From contig OV277870.1 of NCBI GenBank assembly GCA_922989275.2, positions 30,524,742 to 30,588,741 on the forward strand: 64,000 nt of DNA, in the 5' to 3' direction. The DNA is from Gari tellinella (Eukaryota > Mollusca > Bivalvia > Cardiida > Psammobiidae). Numbering within the stretch: position 1 is the stretch's first letter; each line of letters opens with the position of its first letter. Positions 59,901 through 64,000 of this stretch are shown here, in pieces. Under the pieces are notes generated by a model. It worked only from the letters and a program-made list of their open reading frames with translations, was not told the DNA's origin and made no database searches. Position numbers and translations under genes: made by a program.

Positions 59901-61441
59901 ATCCAAACTCTTTACAAACACACTTTAAGCATCATTGAGAGCGAAAGGGTTAATGGCCTATTGCTACTAGAGGCACAAAGATGTAATTCATAGCAAATGT
60001 GGTTGTGCTAAAACAACTATGTCCATAGCAAGCAGTTTGGTACCTCATAAGACACCCAGCCACTCTGTGTCTGATCAGACTCTATGTTGTTTGCCACTCC
60101 TATTCTAATAAATCATCAGTATTTTCAAGAACCTGTGGTTTTCAGCATGTTATATATTTATATACACTCTGTGATTTGTTACGGTGCCACTGTATCATAA
60201 GCTCTTTAACTTTGAGTATTTCTGTTATATGGAATTGAATTTTAGATTTTATGTTGCTTTACCAGTATTTCAGTCATAATTATTGCAATCAGCCAATTTT
60301 CAGTTCTATGGAGAAAGTACTTGAGACTAATGCAACGCAGGAATAGTGTCCTGTAGACGTTACACCCAGTCATGATTTAAACTGACTCTAGGCTGACCAG
60401 CCTTACTGTCGTTGCAAGCCCAAGACTTCAAATTCGCAAGTTTCAAAATAAGTCTAGTCCATATTTACATGAGTCTTTAGGATTTATTCTGACAATGTAT
60501 TTCCAAATGACAAACAGTGTAGATCCTGATCAGAATCATCCTAAGAGCTCTGTGATCAGGGTCTACACTGAATATATTACAAGTACAGTAAAATCCCTCT
60601 ATTACGACCACTTAATTGTATTGATACTTAGGGGTTAAGAACAGGTGACTTCTTAAAGCAAGATGAAAGTAAAACAGAAAGCTCCTGTAGGAGCCTTCTG
60701 ATTTACTGTCACCTTGCTTTTAGCCGTCATCTGTCTTTTATTCAACCAATTAGTCTTATTTTTAGTGGTCGTAATAGAGAGGTTTTACTGTATACTCTTT
60801 CCACCTACACTGTTTTCAAAAGCATTATTAGGGTCTCATTACCAATTGAAAACAACAGCCTTTTTCCCAAAATGAGCAATTCACGGCACCATTTTCCCTC
60901 CCAAATTGAGCCTATTACAACTCAATTTGTTCCCAAAATCAAGTATTTTACGCTGTTTTGGGGCACATTTTTCCCAATTGAATGGGCACCAACTCATTTC
61001 CAAAGTGGTGAAAAAAAACACTGTTTAGTGACGAGTAAGCTCTTCACTAGGGTTGAAAGTGTCAATGTTAAGTGCTAGCAAGGGAGCTAATTCCAAATTT
61101 TAATTACTTTGTGAAGTTGCACCAAAAAGGTTGGCGTCTGATCAGACTACAAACTGTATGTCACCGAGACTTTAATAAATCGTCAACATAAACTTGTCAT
61201 TTTCAACAGGTCTTTATCTTACATTTGCATTTTCTATGTGGGAATGAATAAAACCTTTCCGATTGTATTTTAGGGAAAGGGTGTTAGATTTATTACCCAT
61301 AAACTTGGATGTCTCCTTTGGGGCATCTTGACGTCGGACCATCAGTTTTAAGGTGATGGTTTTGCCCTTCATACCAATGTTCTTCAGACGACTACACACC
61401 TCATCTGCCAGCTCTTGAATGAACCTTGTTGCTTCACCAGC
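32817..61441 (-). CDS. REV1: REV1 DNA repair protein, 3' half of the gene (10 exons, spliced)
   Basis: REV1 is a Y-family dCMP transferase and the scaffold of translesion synthesis: it binds ubiquitinated targets through UBM motifs and recruits Rev7/Pol zeta and other Y-family polymerases through its C-terminal domain, in the nucleus. Ten minus-strand exons (61441-61297, 59718-59588, 54016-53685, 52874-52727, 50297-50052, 49557-49388, 44919-44799, 44337-44034, 38359-38257, 32934-32817) have AG/GT borders and compatible phases throughout. They total 1818 nt, 605 codons plus TGA. Domains in order: little finger/PAD (about residues 1-105), linker, UBM1, UBM2, basic linker, C-terminal domain (about the last 95). 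Vertebrate REV1 is about 1250 residues, so this is the second half; the BRCT and palm exons lie beyond 64000. Introns range from 0.46 to 5.7 kb and most of the large ones are filled by repeats. Identification rests on recalled family motifs. Confidence 0.93.
33324..34130 (+). mobile_element. Pearl/HINE-like element, 3' end replaced by the minisatellite
   Basis: Starts ACAAGAGCCGCATGCGGCCC and GCTCACCTTAGG, closely related to 15578. Four modules with TGATAAGCCCCGG...GCCATTTT follow. The terminal hairpin is absent: sequence changes to the 78-bp array after TTTTTGACCCGATGTAGCAG. It lies in the last REV1 intron. Confidence 0.72.
34140..36040. repeat. Minisatellite of about 78-bp units in two opposing blocks
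   Basis: The first block (34140 to about 35375) repeats CTATCTGACAGTCTG, GGAATTGTATGCTTTGACTA, TCTTGGAGGGGGGAAAG, TTTTGGCTAGCCAATTC and TTTCCCCCC about 14 times; the first few units are irregular. The second block (35375-36040) has about eight units in reverse complement. Each unit contains a near-palindrome centred on GGCTAGCC with GGGGGGAAAG and CTTTCCCCCC arms. Units of 78 bp keep long frames open by chance. It lies in the last REV1 intron. Confidence 0.95.
36364..38192 (+). mobile_element. Pearl/HINE-like element, close relative of 25878-27634
   Basis: Starts ACAAGAGGGCCATGGCCCTA and GCTCACCTGAGG; ends AGCTCACCTTGAGCC...GGCTCAGGTGAGCTA. It carries a family 2 TTAA MITE (36942-37147) that its sisters lack, and lacks the family 1 MITE they carry. 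A family 2 hairpin remains at 37667-37732. It lies just 3' of REV1 exon i in the last intron. Confidence 0.82.
36942..37147. mobile_element. TTAA-type MITE family 2, clean 206-bp copy
   Basis: CCCTTAGCCTGCC at 36942-36954 and GGCGGGCTAAGGG at 37135-37147 form inverted ends (12 of 13), flanked by TTAA at 36938-36941 and 37148-37151. The centre is the hairpin GCAAACAGCTTGGATCCGGA...TCCGGATCCAAGCTGTTTG. Both sister copies show the empty site TCTTAATGCACAC (near 26453 and 51083). Confidence 0.93.
38257..38359 (-). CDS. REV1: REV1 exon i: C-terminal domain, helices 2 and 3
   Basis: Encodes (E)PQAVDEEILIGYLDDLI and HDQNLEQVDLVLKFLH. Its D(L/-)(I/V)...(D/N)LE..DLV(L/I)K(F/Y) pattern is the signature of the REV1 C-terminal four-helix bundle that binds RIR peptides of other polymerases. 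Acceptor TTCCAG, donor GTAAAA. Two trailing bases join g of the last exon. Confidence 0.94.
38575..38700. repeat. Two short hairpins in the REV1 intron
   Basis: GCAGAATGCTCCTTAA...AAGCATTCTGC is a family 1 hairpin remnant (38584-38612). It is followed by GTGGATTACCAC and repeated GGTGGATTA/TAATCCACTGCAGTGG words (38630-38695), a compact inverted repeat. Confidence 0.6.
38982..39136. repeat. Long near-perfect palindrome, arms about 75 bp
   Basis: From ATAACTGTGTTTTTTCAGTG the sequence runs to ATATTTTCACTCGTGG. Around a five-base loop (CTTCG) near 39059 it returns as CCACTCGTGAAAATATAACG and on to CACTGAAAAAAACAGTTAT. Only a few mismatches are seen. It lies in the REV1 intron between exons h and i. 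Confidence 0.93.
39707..42608 (-). mobile_element. Pearl/HINE-like element, reverse orientation, B-type ends with A-type modules
   Basis: Read on the minus strand it starts ACAAGAGGCCCATGCGGGCC and GCTCACCTGG and ends AGCTCACCTTGGCACTACG with TGCCAGGTGAGCTA. The interior modules (GACCCCCGGGGCGGGTCATT and others) are of the A kind. The empty site is CTGTTTTTCTTTGATTTG (43107-43124); in its own orientation the insert is again followed by AAAAC. Confidence 0.75.
39989..41130. mobile_element. hAT-like element with 14-bp ends and 6-bp target duplication
   Basis: CAGTGACCTGGAAA at 39989 is exactly inverted at 41117-41130, with AGTACC on both sides (39983-39988, 41131-41136). Neighbouring modules show the empty site CACAGTACC(T/C)TGAGC (about 41445 and 41764). 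CATAGTCGCATA/CATAGTCACATAG words near each end extend the inversion. No transposase is recognised. Confidence 0.88.
42843..43906 (+). mobile_element. Pearl/HINE-like element, subfamily B
   Basis: Starts ACAAGGGCCACCATGACCC and GCTCACCTGG; ends AGCTCACCTTGGCACTTCG with TGCCAGGTGAGCTA. About six modules with TTTGACCTAGTGACCTAG are present. It ends 128 bases beyond (on the minus strand, 3' of) REV1 exon h, in the h-i intron. Confidence 0.8.
44034..44337 (-). CDS. REV1: REV1 exon h: linker and first helix of the C-terminal domain
   Basis: After a low-complexity linker rich in Asp, Asn, Ser and Thr it ends NLCGAADLADVRALIKEWIY STT. The pattern C.A....DV..L..EWI is the first helix of the REV1 C-terminal domain. 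Acceptor TTACAG, donor GTAAAT. It ends with one base completed to Glu by exon i. Confidence 0.92.
44799..44919 (-). CDS. REV1: REV1 exon g: basic linker
   Basis: Encodes SPAKKSPQFKIPRGKPSTRG and RKKATSKKLLFKDKPGSDKS, a strongly basic linker between UBM2 and the C-terminal domain, where vertebrate REV1 also carries a Lys-rich stretch. Possibly a nuclear localisation segment (inference). Acceptor CACAG, donor GTATGG; it ends in phase 0. Confidence 0.88.
45050..45120. repeat. Hairpin core of TTAA MITE family 1, near perfect
   Basis: TAAAGCAGGTTGAAAGTAAA with GCAGAATGCGCC and CTTAAGG at the centre, then an inverted copy ending TTTCAGCCTGCTTTA. It lies in the REV1 intron between exons f and g. 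Confidence 0.85.
46441..46653 (-). mobile_element. Pearl/HINE-like fragment, reverse orientation
   Basis: Begins with the terminal hairpin (minus-strand 3' end) TAAGCTCACCTGGCACAAAA and TTCCAAGGTGAGCTA, followed by GTGTCCGTCGTCCGCAGTC. The rest is cut by the insertion starting at 46654. Confidence 0.65.
46654..48036 (+). mobile_element. Pearl/HINE-like element, subfamily C
   Basis: Starts ACAAGAGGGCCTGAAGGGCC and ends AGCTCATCCTGAGCTAGCTC then AGGTGAGCTA. About seven modules of roughly 165 bp share GCATTTTCAGCAATTCAAAG and GTGGCCTCTAGAGTGTAAAC. The 5' GCTCACC motif is degraded to GCCTACC. Confidence 0.75.
48152..49190 (+). mobile_element. Pearl/HINE-like element, subfamily C, 3' truncated
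   Basis: Starts ACAAGAGGGCCTGAAGGCCC and GCTCACCTG with the same modules as 46654-48036, but breaks off after ACTCATCCGAGGC without the hairpin. A module is partly deleted near 49010. Confidence 0.7.
49388..49557 (-). CDS. REV1: REV1 exon f: ubiquitin-binding motif 2
   Basis: Starts IDPSCLSALPESLQLELKEA YA. It keeps the Leu-Pro core and the helix after it, so two UBMs are present as in animal REV1. A Ser/Lys-rich tail (SPTKSPSKALSK) follows. Acceptor GAGTAG, donor GTTAGT. It ends with two bases joined by g of exon g to Arg. Confidence 0.93.
49635..50000. mobile_element. TTAA MITE family 1, decayed copy
   Basis: TTAACCCATGACTCCATAG (about 49629) and GACTATGGAGTGAAAAGTTA (about 49980) are degraded family ends. 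Between them are TTATTCCTCAACTGAAAAA and half of the hairpin (GCAGGCTGAAAGTAAAGCAG, 49920). An extra segment with CTATGTATGCAGTAAACC interrupts it. It overlaps the short REV1 intron between exons e and f. Confidence 0.5.
50052..50297 (-). CDS. REV1: REV1 exon e: ubiquitin-binding motif 1
   Basis: Starts VDPEVLNELPKEIRDQIENE. This is the UBM consensus (D..VL..LP.(E/D)(I/L)...(I/V)), whose central Leu-Pro contacts the Ile44 region of ubiquitin in known UBMs. A charged linker follows (RRNKRQREADTSP), ending EALPSPSQ, the run-in to the second motif. It is 246 nt, phase 0 at both ends, acceptor ATTAG, donor GTCAGT. Confidence 0.94.
50508..52420 (+). mobile_element. Pearl/HINE-like element, near twin of 25878-27634
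   Basis: Starts ACAAGAGGGCCATGGCCCTA and GCTCACCTGAGG; ends AGCTCACCTTGAGCC...GGCTCAGGTGAGCTA. It carries the same two nested family 1 MITEs (inner copy 51179-51429 with TTAA at both sides) and a family 2 hairpin with a deletion (51903-51950). It fills the REV1 intron between exons d and e. Confidence 0.85.
51179..51429. mobile_element. TTAA-type MITE family 1, inner copy
   Basis: CCCTTTCCCCCATAG on the left and CTATTGGGGAAAGGG on the right, TTAA on both sides (51175-51178, 51430-51433). Same site as in 26539-26781, so it was present before the two host copies diverged. Confidence 0.85.
52727..52874 (-). CDS. REV1: REV1 exon d: linker before UBM1
   Basis: Encodes RQVSPSKLPPLPVLPDLS, a proline-rich linker, ending DDYFPSPSQ, which is the usual run-in (PSPSQ) to the first ubiquitin-binding motif. 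Acceptor CTCTAG, donor GTAGGT. The single leading base fits the two left by exon c, and it ends in phase 0. A possible 41-nt exon between c and d is treated under rejected items. Confidence 0.85.
52986..53192. mobile_element. MITE with CAGTAAAACCTCT ends (Tc1-like), older copy
   Basis: CAGTAAAACCTCTAAATATT on the left and AATAGAGAGGTTTTACTG on the right. The interior is a hairpin, GCTTAAAGCAAGATGACAGT...CACCTTGCTTTAAGC. Same layout as 60586-60790. It lies in the REV1 intron between exons c and d. Confidence 0.75.
53685..54016 (-). CDS. REV1: REV1 exon c: end of PAD and acidic linker
   Basis: Starts IGIQIHRLEPALVG, the counterpart of the conserved GIQ...L.P stretch that closes the REV1 polymerase-associated domain. 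It then runs through a polar linker (KSKGQSILNF, with QSE repeated as QSED, QSET, QSEN, QSES). The four DxQSE-type repeats are an oddity. Acceptor ACCAG, donor GTAAAT; it ends with two bases (tg) completed by g of exon d to Trp. An AG 21 bases further in would also be in frame. Confidence 0.85.
54154..55688 (+). mobile_element. Pearl/HINE-like element, subfamily D, with seven to eight modules
   Basis: Starts ACAAGAGCACCGCAAGCC then TTATACGCCCGTC; ends CGTCCCGTCTGAAGACGGGC and GTATA. The 5' TTATACGCCCGTC is the exact complement of the 3' GACGGGCGTATAA, though neither resembles the A or B ends. Modules of about 150 bp repeat GGGGCATAACTCTTGAATGT and CAAGTTTCAAAAGGATT, and GGACGGACAGACGGACG lies before the end. 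A segment with repeated TACCCAACA words (55495-55610) interrupts the 3' part. It lies in the REV1 b-c intron. Confidence 0.8.
56455..57729. mobile_element. hAT-like element with CAGTGCTCCAGATAA ends and 5-bp duplication
   Basis: CAGTGCTCCAGATAA at 56455-56469 is exactly inverted at 57715-57729; TAACC lies directly on each side (56450-56454, 57730-57734). It contains a fragment of a LINE protein (next entry) and sits inside the Tc1-like element. Confidence 0.82.
56560..57137 (-). mobile_element. Non-LTR retrotransposon fragment, C-terminal region
   Basis: The minus strand from 57137 reads VTDFCYLGDTLSSGGGCDLA, then RGRVYSACVRSVMLYGSETW and RLKWLGHVERSSSWI, ending GPGRPKLSWEDLVKRD and ENINPQNCQAWR. 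(Y/F)LG, (R)SVMLYGSE.W, RL.W.GH(V/L) and GR(P/R)...W...(V/I)..D are the classic order after the reverse transcriptase of many LINEs. No active-site part is present. It is open through about 190 codons, hence fairly young. Confidence 0.85.
57781..57866. repeat. 24-bp tandem repeat, about 3.3 copies
   Basis: GTGCTCATACAGACACCTGT followed by GAGT repeats three times without change and ends in a partial unit at GTGCTCGG. Confidence 0.95.
57867..59033. other. Unassigned right part of the Tc1-like element
   Basis: CCAGCGCTGGGAGATAAGCG and CAATTACGTAATC near 57911 recur near 40132 inside the hAT-like element. CACCGCGCGCTGCGCGG near 58412 is a short GC palindrome. No coding frame is recognised. Confidence 0.4.
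59290..59545. mobile_element. TTAA MITE family 1 copy
   Basis: CACTTAACTCCATAGCTAC on the left and GGCTATTGAGTAAAGGGTTAA on the right (ends split by drift). Inside are TTATTCCTCCACTGAAGAA and the hairpin CAGCAGGCTGAGAGTAAAGC...TTTACATTCAGCCTGCTTT (59427-59492). It lies 43 bases on the 3' side of REV1 exon b. Confidence 0.7.
59588..59718 (-). CDS. REV1: REV1 exon b: little finger/PAD continued
   Basis: Encodes (G)HGICNNFSKSATIPLATDD, ANIVGKECLGLLKQ and APEDLRG. GHGIC.N is the expected continuation of the little finger, and D(L/M)RG leads into the GIQ motif of the next exon. Acceptor TTTTAG, donor GTAAGA. Two leading bases complete the split codon; it ends in phase 0. Confidence 0.93.
59880..60090. 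repeat. Two remnants of TTAA MITE family 2
   Basis: GGCGTCTGATCAGGATCCAA (59886) is a right arm, and GCAAGCAGTTTGGTACCTCA...GTGTCTGATCAGACTC (60030-60085) is a decayed hairpin. GGTTAA after GCGAAAGGG (59945) looks like a family end. Confidence 0.5.
60518..60575. repeat. Hairpin repeat with CAGTGTAGATCCTGATCAG arms
   Basis: CAGTGTAGATCCTGATCAGA faces CTGTGATCAGGGTCTACACT G across TCATCCTAAGAG, a stem of about 20 bp. Related to, but distinct from, the family 2 hairpins. Confidence 0.65.
60586..60790. mobile_element. MITE with CAGTAAAA(T)CC ends and TA duplication (Tc1-like)
   Basis: CAGTAAAATCCCTCTATTAC with GACCAC on the left is inverted at the right as GTGGTCGTAATAGAGAGG and TTTTACTG. TA is on both sides (60584-60585, 60791-60792). 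The interior is a hairpin (TTAAAGCAAGATGAAAGTAA...ACTGTCACCTTGCTTTTAGC). It lies in the REV1 intron between exons a and b. Confidence 0.88.
61297..61441 (-). CDS. REV1: REV1 exon a: start of the little finger/PAD
   Basis: Encodes AGEATRFIQELADEVCSRLK, then GMKGKTITLKLMVRR and DAPKETSKFM. GMKGK.(L/I)TLK.MVR is a hallmark of the Y-family little finger in REV1. The acceptor is CTGTAG and the donor GTAATA. It begins in phase 0 and ends with one base (g) that joins GT of the next exon to make Gly. No earlier exon was found between here and the window end. Confidence 0.92.
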
Positions 61442-61479
61442 CTACAGTAGAACAGACATCTATCTTTAATTATATACCG

Positions 61480-61705
61480 CATATTAGGAGCAGGGGCACT
61501 TTTTAGGTGCACCATTGGGACTGTATCCGGCCAGTCACTATATCCTGACACCCACGAACCAGTAGTAATGCTACCCTGAGAGCCAAGGAGGGAAGCAATT
61601 ACAACCAATTTTAAAGTCTTTGGTTCGACCCGCCGGGATTGAACCCACAACCTCCCACACTGCAAGCAGCAGCTCTACCACTAAACCGCGCAGCTGGTTG
61701 CCCCA
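61480..61705 (-). mobile_element. tRNA-derived SINE
   Basis: On the minus strand from about 61705 the sequence reads GCGCGGTTTAGTGGTAGAGC, with a box A (TAGTGGTAGAG), then GTGGGTTCAATCCCGGCGGG, with a box B (GGTTCAATCC), spaced as in a tRNA. A non-tRNA body of about 140 bp follows (CTTTAAAATTGGTTGTAATT to AAAAGTGCCCCTGC). It lies just 5' of REV1 exon a, in the upstream intron. Confidence 0.85.
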
Positions 61706-62153
61706 TAAACTATTACTCCATAAACACACCTTTTTATTCCTTTAATTTATTCCTCTACTGAAGAAAATATTTCAACCTTATACAACTAGAGCTATCACTA
61801 AAGGTGATTGATACCCCCACTGCAAATTGACCTGTCACAAACAGCACAATGACATGTAGAAAGAATAATGCATGCATATTAAAGCCAGAATGTCACCCAA
61901 ATGTATGTTTAAATTGCGCAATTTCTTATATAAGAACATTTTCTATGTATTAAAACTAAGCAAAATCCGTTGTCAGGTGCCTGAAACATGCCCCCCTTTC
62001 TTTAAGAACCATACATAAATGTGCCGATTTCTTAGAGATGGTTGGAAAAATAAGCTCTTTGTTTACATAACAAATCTTCGTGTCGGCTTCCGAGAGTTTC
62101 CGCAAGGTCGAATAAAAGTCACGAGCAGAATAGTTCATAACCATTAAGGTAAC
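61706..62153. other. Upstream REV1 intron, mostly unassigned
   Basis: ACTATTACTCCATAAACAC and TTTATTCCTCTACTGAAGAA (61708-61770) are a family 1 MITE remnant. A 62-codon minus-strand frame (61956-62144) has no recognised relatives and is not called as a gene. Confidence 0.4.
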
Positions 62154-62399
62154 GGTGGAGAAAACGTTATTCTTTCCCGTTTAAACGCAAACGAAACCGC
62201 ATCGCAATATTACGCATAACCTTTAGACAATTCTGACCATTCATGTTAGTCTGAGTGGCAAACAGTTTGGTGCGTGATCAGACGCCGGGTAACCGCCGGG
62301 TTACCCGGCGTCTGATCTGCTCCAAACTGTTTGCAATTGAAATCATGGTTTTAGCGTTAACGCGTTTATTGGGAAAGAATAACATTTTCTCCACTGTAA
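62154..62399. mobile_element. Inverted-repeat element with GGAGAAAACGTTATTCTTTC ends
   Basis: CGGTGGAGAAAACGTTATTC on the left and GAATAACATTTTCTCCACTG on the right match in inverted form over about 28 bp. TAA on each side suggests a 3-bp duplication. It contains the hairpin GGCAAACAGTTTGGTGCGTG...CTGCTCCAAACTGTTTGC (62258-62332) around GCCGGGTAACCGCCGGGTTA. Confidence 0.7.
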
Positions 62400-62540
62400 G
62401 TAAGGTAACATCGACTACATCGTCGTACACTTTCCTACTTGAGATAAGTATGGTTCCCGTGCAGCACGAGACCGCTGCGCTAACTTTACTGATATTTTAT
62501 TCTCTCCCAATAAACGCATTTGTATACAAAACTATTATTT

Positions 62541-62612
62541 CCATTGCAAACAGATTGGAGCCAGGTATGACGCCGGGTAACCCGGCGTTTGATCAGGCTC
62601 CAACCTATTTGC
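62541..62612. repeat. Hairpin repeat, second copy
   Basis: GCAAACAGATTGGAGCCAGG...TCAGGCTCCAACCTATTTGC around ACGCCGGGTAACCCGGCGT. Preceded by CCCAATAAACGCATTTG, as in the family at 5262 and 5563. Confidence 0.75.
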
Positions 62613-62624
62613 TACTCATATTAA

Positions 62625-63490
62625 ACAAGAGCCCCATGGGGCATATGTCGCTCACCTGAGAATAGCTGTACATCAAAATGGAGATAATGATTTATGTCCA
62701 GGACGGGGTCATTTTTTACCCGAGGGGCATAATTTGAACAATCTTGATAGAGGACCTGTAGATGATGCTATGTTCCAAATATCTAAGATCATGGTACTAG
62801 GGTTCTAGACAAGAAGACTTTTTTTAAGTTTCCATTGAAAAAATCTATTTTTAGCTCCTGTGACCTACATATGCAACAGACTGGAACCATTTGAACAAAA
62901 TAGATAAAGGACATCTAGAAGTAACACCATGCCGAATATCAAAGCTCTGGCTATATTAGCTTCAGAAAATAAGACGTTTGAAAACTGTGACCCCCGGGGT
63001 GGGGCTAATTTTGACCCCAGGGGCATAATTTGTACAAACTTGATAGAGGACCTGTAGATGATATGCAATCGACCAGAACCATTTGAACCTTATTGGTATA
63101 GGACATCTAAAAGTGTCACCATGCCAGATATCAAAGCTCTGGCCATATTTCTTTCAGAGGAGAAGACGTTTGAAAATTTCACTATATAACTCTATGTAAA
63201 ACTGTGAAACCCCCCCGGGCGAGGCCAATTTTGACCCCAGGGGCATAGTTTGTACAAACTTGATAGAGGACCTGTAGATGATGCTATGTGACAAATGTCT
63301 AAGATCTGGCCCTTTTTTTTAAGATTTCCTTATTTTTTCACTTGGTTACCATGGCAATCAGAGTTCTACATTGTTTTTAATTCTTTGAACAATTTTGAAA
63401 GAACTTGACCCAAGGAACATTCGTGTAAAGTTTGGTTGAAATCTTTTCAGCTGTATATGAGGAGATGTCATTTGAAGCAATTGTTAAAGA
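62625..63490 (+). mobile_element. Pearl/HINE-like element, subfamily A, 3' end missing
   Basis: Starts ACAAGAGCCCCATGGGGC and GCTCACCTGAG, with modules close to 18702-19736. It breaks off after GAAGCAATTGTTAAAGACAA, just where the GACGG stretch and hairpin should follow, and continues as family 1 MITE-like sequence (GTGAAATTATTTTC). Confidence 0.72.
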
Positions 63491-63625
63491 CAACAATGAC
63501 TGTATAAAGTGAAATTATTTTCTTCTGTGGAAGAATAAATTAAAGACATAAAAAGGAATATGTATGGGTTAATAGGTTAATAAATATCATTATTTACATT
63601 TTCTAAATATAAGAAACTATATGTA

Positions 63626-63696
63626 AATGAGTGGCAAATAGTTTGGATCCAGATTAGATGCAGCATTATGTGGCATCTGACCTGGATCCATACTGT
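63626..63696. repeat. Hairpin of TTAA MITE family 2
   Basis: GGCAAATAGTTTGGATCCAG and ATTAGATGCAGCATTATG face TGGCATCTGACCTGGATCCA. Same sequence as the hairpins at 27085 and 51903. Confidence 0.8.
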
Positions 63697-64000
63697 TTAT
63701 GGCCAAGAATTAATCGTGGACTGATAGACAGAAAGATAAACAAACAAACAAAATACAAACAAACAAACAGACAGACCAAAAGCAATATGCCTCGAACTAA
63801 GTTGTACTTGAGCATAAAATAGCAGACATCATCATTTCTGTTATGTATCTCAGTGACCTGAGTTCAGAGCTAGCTATGGGTCAATTATGCAATAACAGAC
63901 GGTCCCTCAGAGAAATTGCTATTATCATGCTGAACTGTTGTCTGCTCCAAATGTTTGTATGTGAAATATGTAAAAAATAATAACTTATATTTTCTAAATA

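Noticed and set aside
61620..61700. tRNA gene on the minus strand
   Set aside because: Box A and box B are present, but a non-tRNA body follows, as in a SINE. It is annotated as a SINE.
61956..62144. 62-codon minus-strand frame upstream of REV1 exon a, considered as an earlier REV1 exon
   Set aside because: It lacks the expected NYGIRF-type sequence and suitable splice borders; no REV1 similarity.

Overview
The window looks like AT-rich, intron- and transposon-laden DNA of a marine invertebrate, most likely a bivalve mollusc. The reasons are a dense population of pearl/HINE-like repeats, tRNA-derived SINEs, many short inverted-repeat (MITE) elements, and one recognisable host gene whose exons are separated by kilobases of nested repeats. 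No bacterial-style gene organisation, rRNA or CRISPR array is present.

The one clear cellular gene is the 3' half of REV1, the translesion-synthesis dCMP transferase and scaffold, on the minus strand. Ten exons (61441 down to 32817) join in one frame with GT/AG borders and encode about 605 residues: the little-finger/PAD region, two ubiquitin-binding motifs (UBM1 and UBM2), a basic linker, and the C-terminal domain that recruits Rev7 and the Y-family inserter polymerases. The 5' half (BRCT and catalytic palm) must lie beyond position 64000.

Upstream on the plus strand are relics of mobile or multicopy genes. At 1-2608 is the 3' part of a non-LTR retrotransposon, split by a 918-bp insertion at a duplicated TTAA. 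At 9511-14995 are broken pieces of a RecQ-like helicase. At 15166-18640 is a decayed transposase-like gene of a multicopy metazoan family. The helicase and transposase pieces share strand and order and are cut by later insertions.

Most of the rest is repeats. (1) Pearl/HINE-like elements start ACAAGAG or ACAAGGG, carry tandem modules of roughly 120-165 bp and a GACGGACAGACGG-type stretch, and end in a hairpin followed by A. They occupy much of 7660-8938, 9948-10294, 10958-13988, 15578-17923, 18702-28175, 33324-34130, 36364-38192, 39441-43906, 46441-49190, 50508-52420, 54154-55688 and 62625-63490. (2) TTAA-targeting MITEs occur in two families, with inverted ends beginning CCCTTTCCCCCATAG and CCCTTAGCCTGCC. 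(3) There are Harbinger-like, Tc1-like and hAT-like inverted-repeat elements, several with target duplications. (4) A 1.9-kb minisatellite (34140-36040) in the last REV1 intron is made of about 78-bp units, reverses orientation near 35375, and each unit holds a near-palindrome.

The best candidate for something under-described is the pearl/HINE-like population. The 5' subterminal motif and the 3' terminal hairpin arm stay complementary while their sequence changes between subfamilies, and several insertions sit at the same A-rich position inside other copies. All calls come from reading the sequence; no alignment or database search was run.
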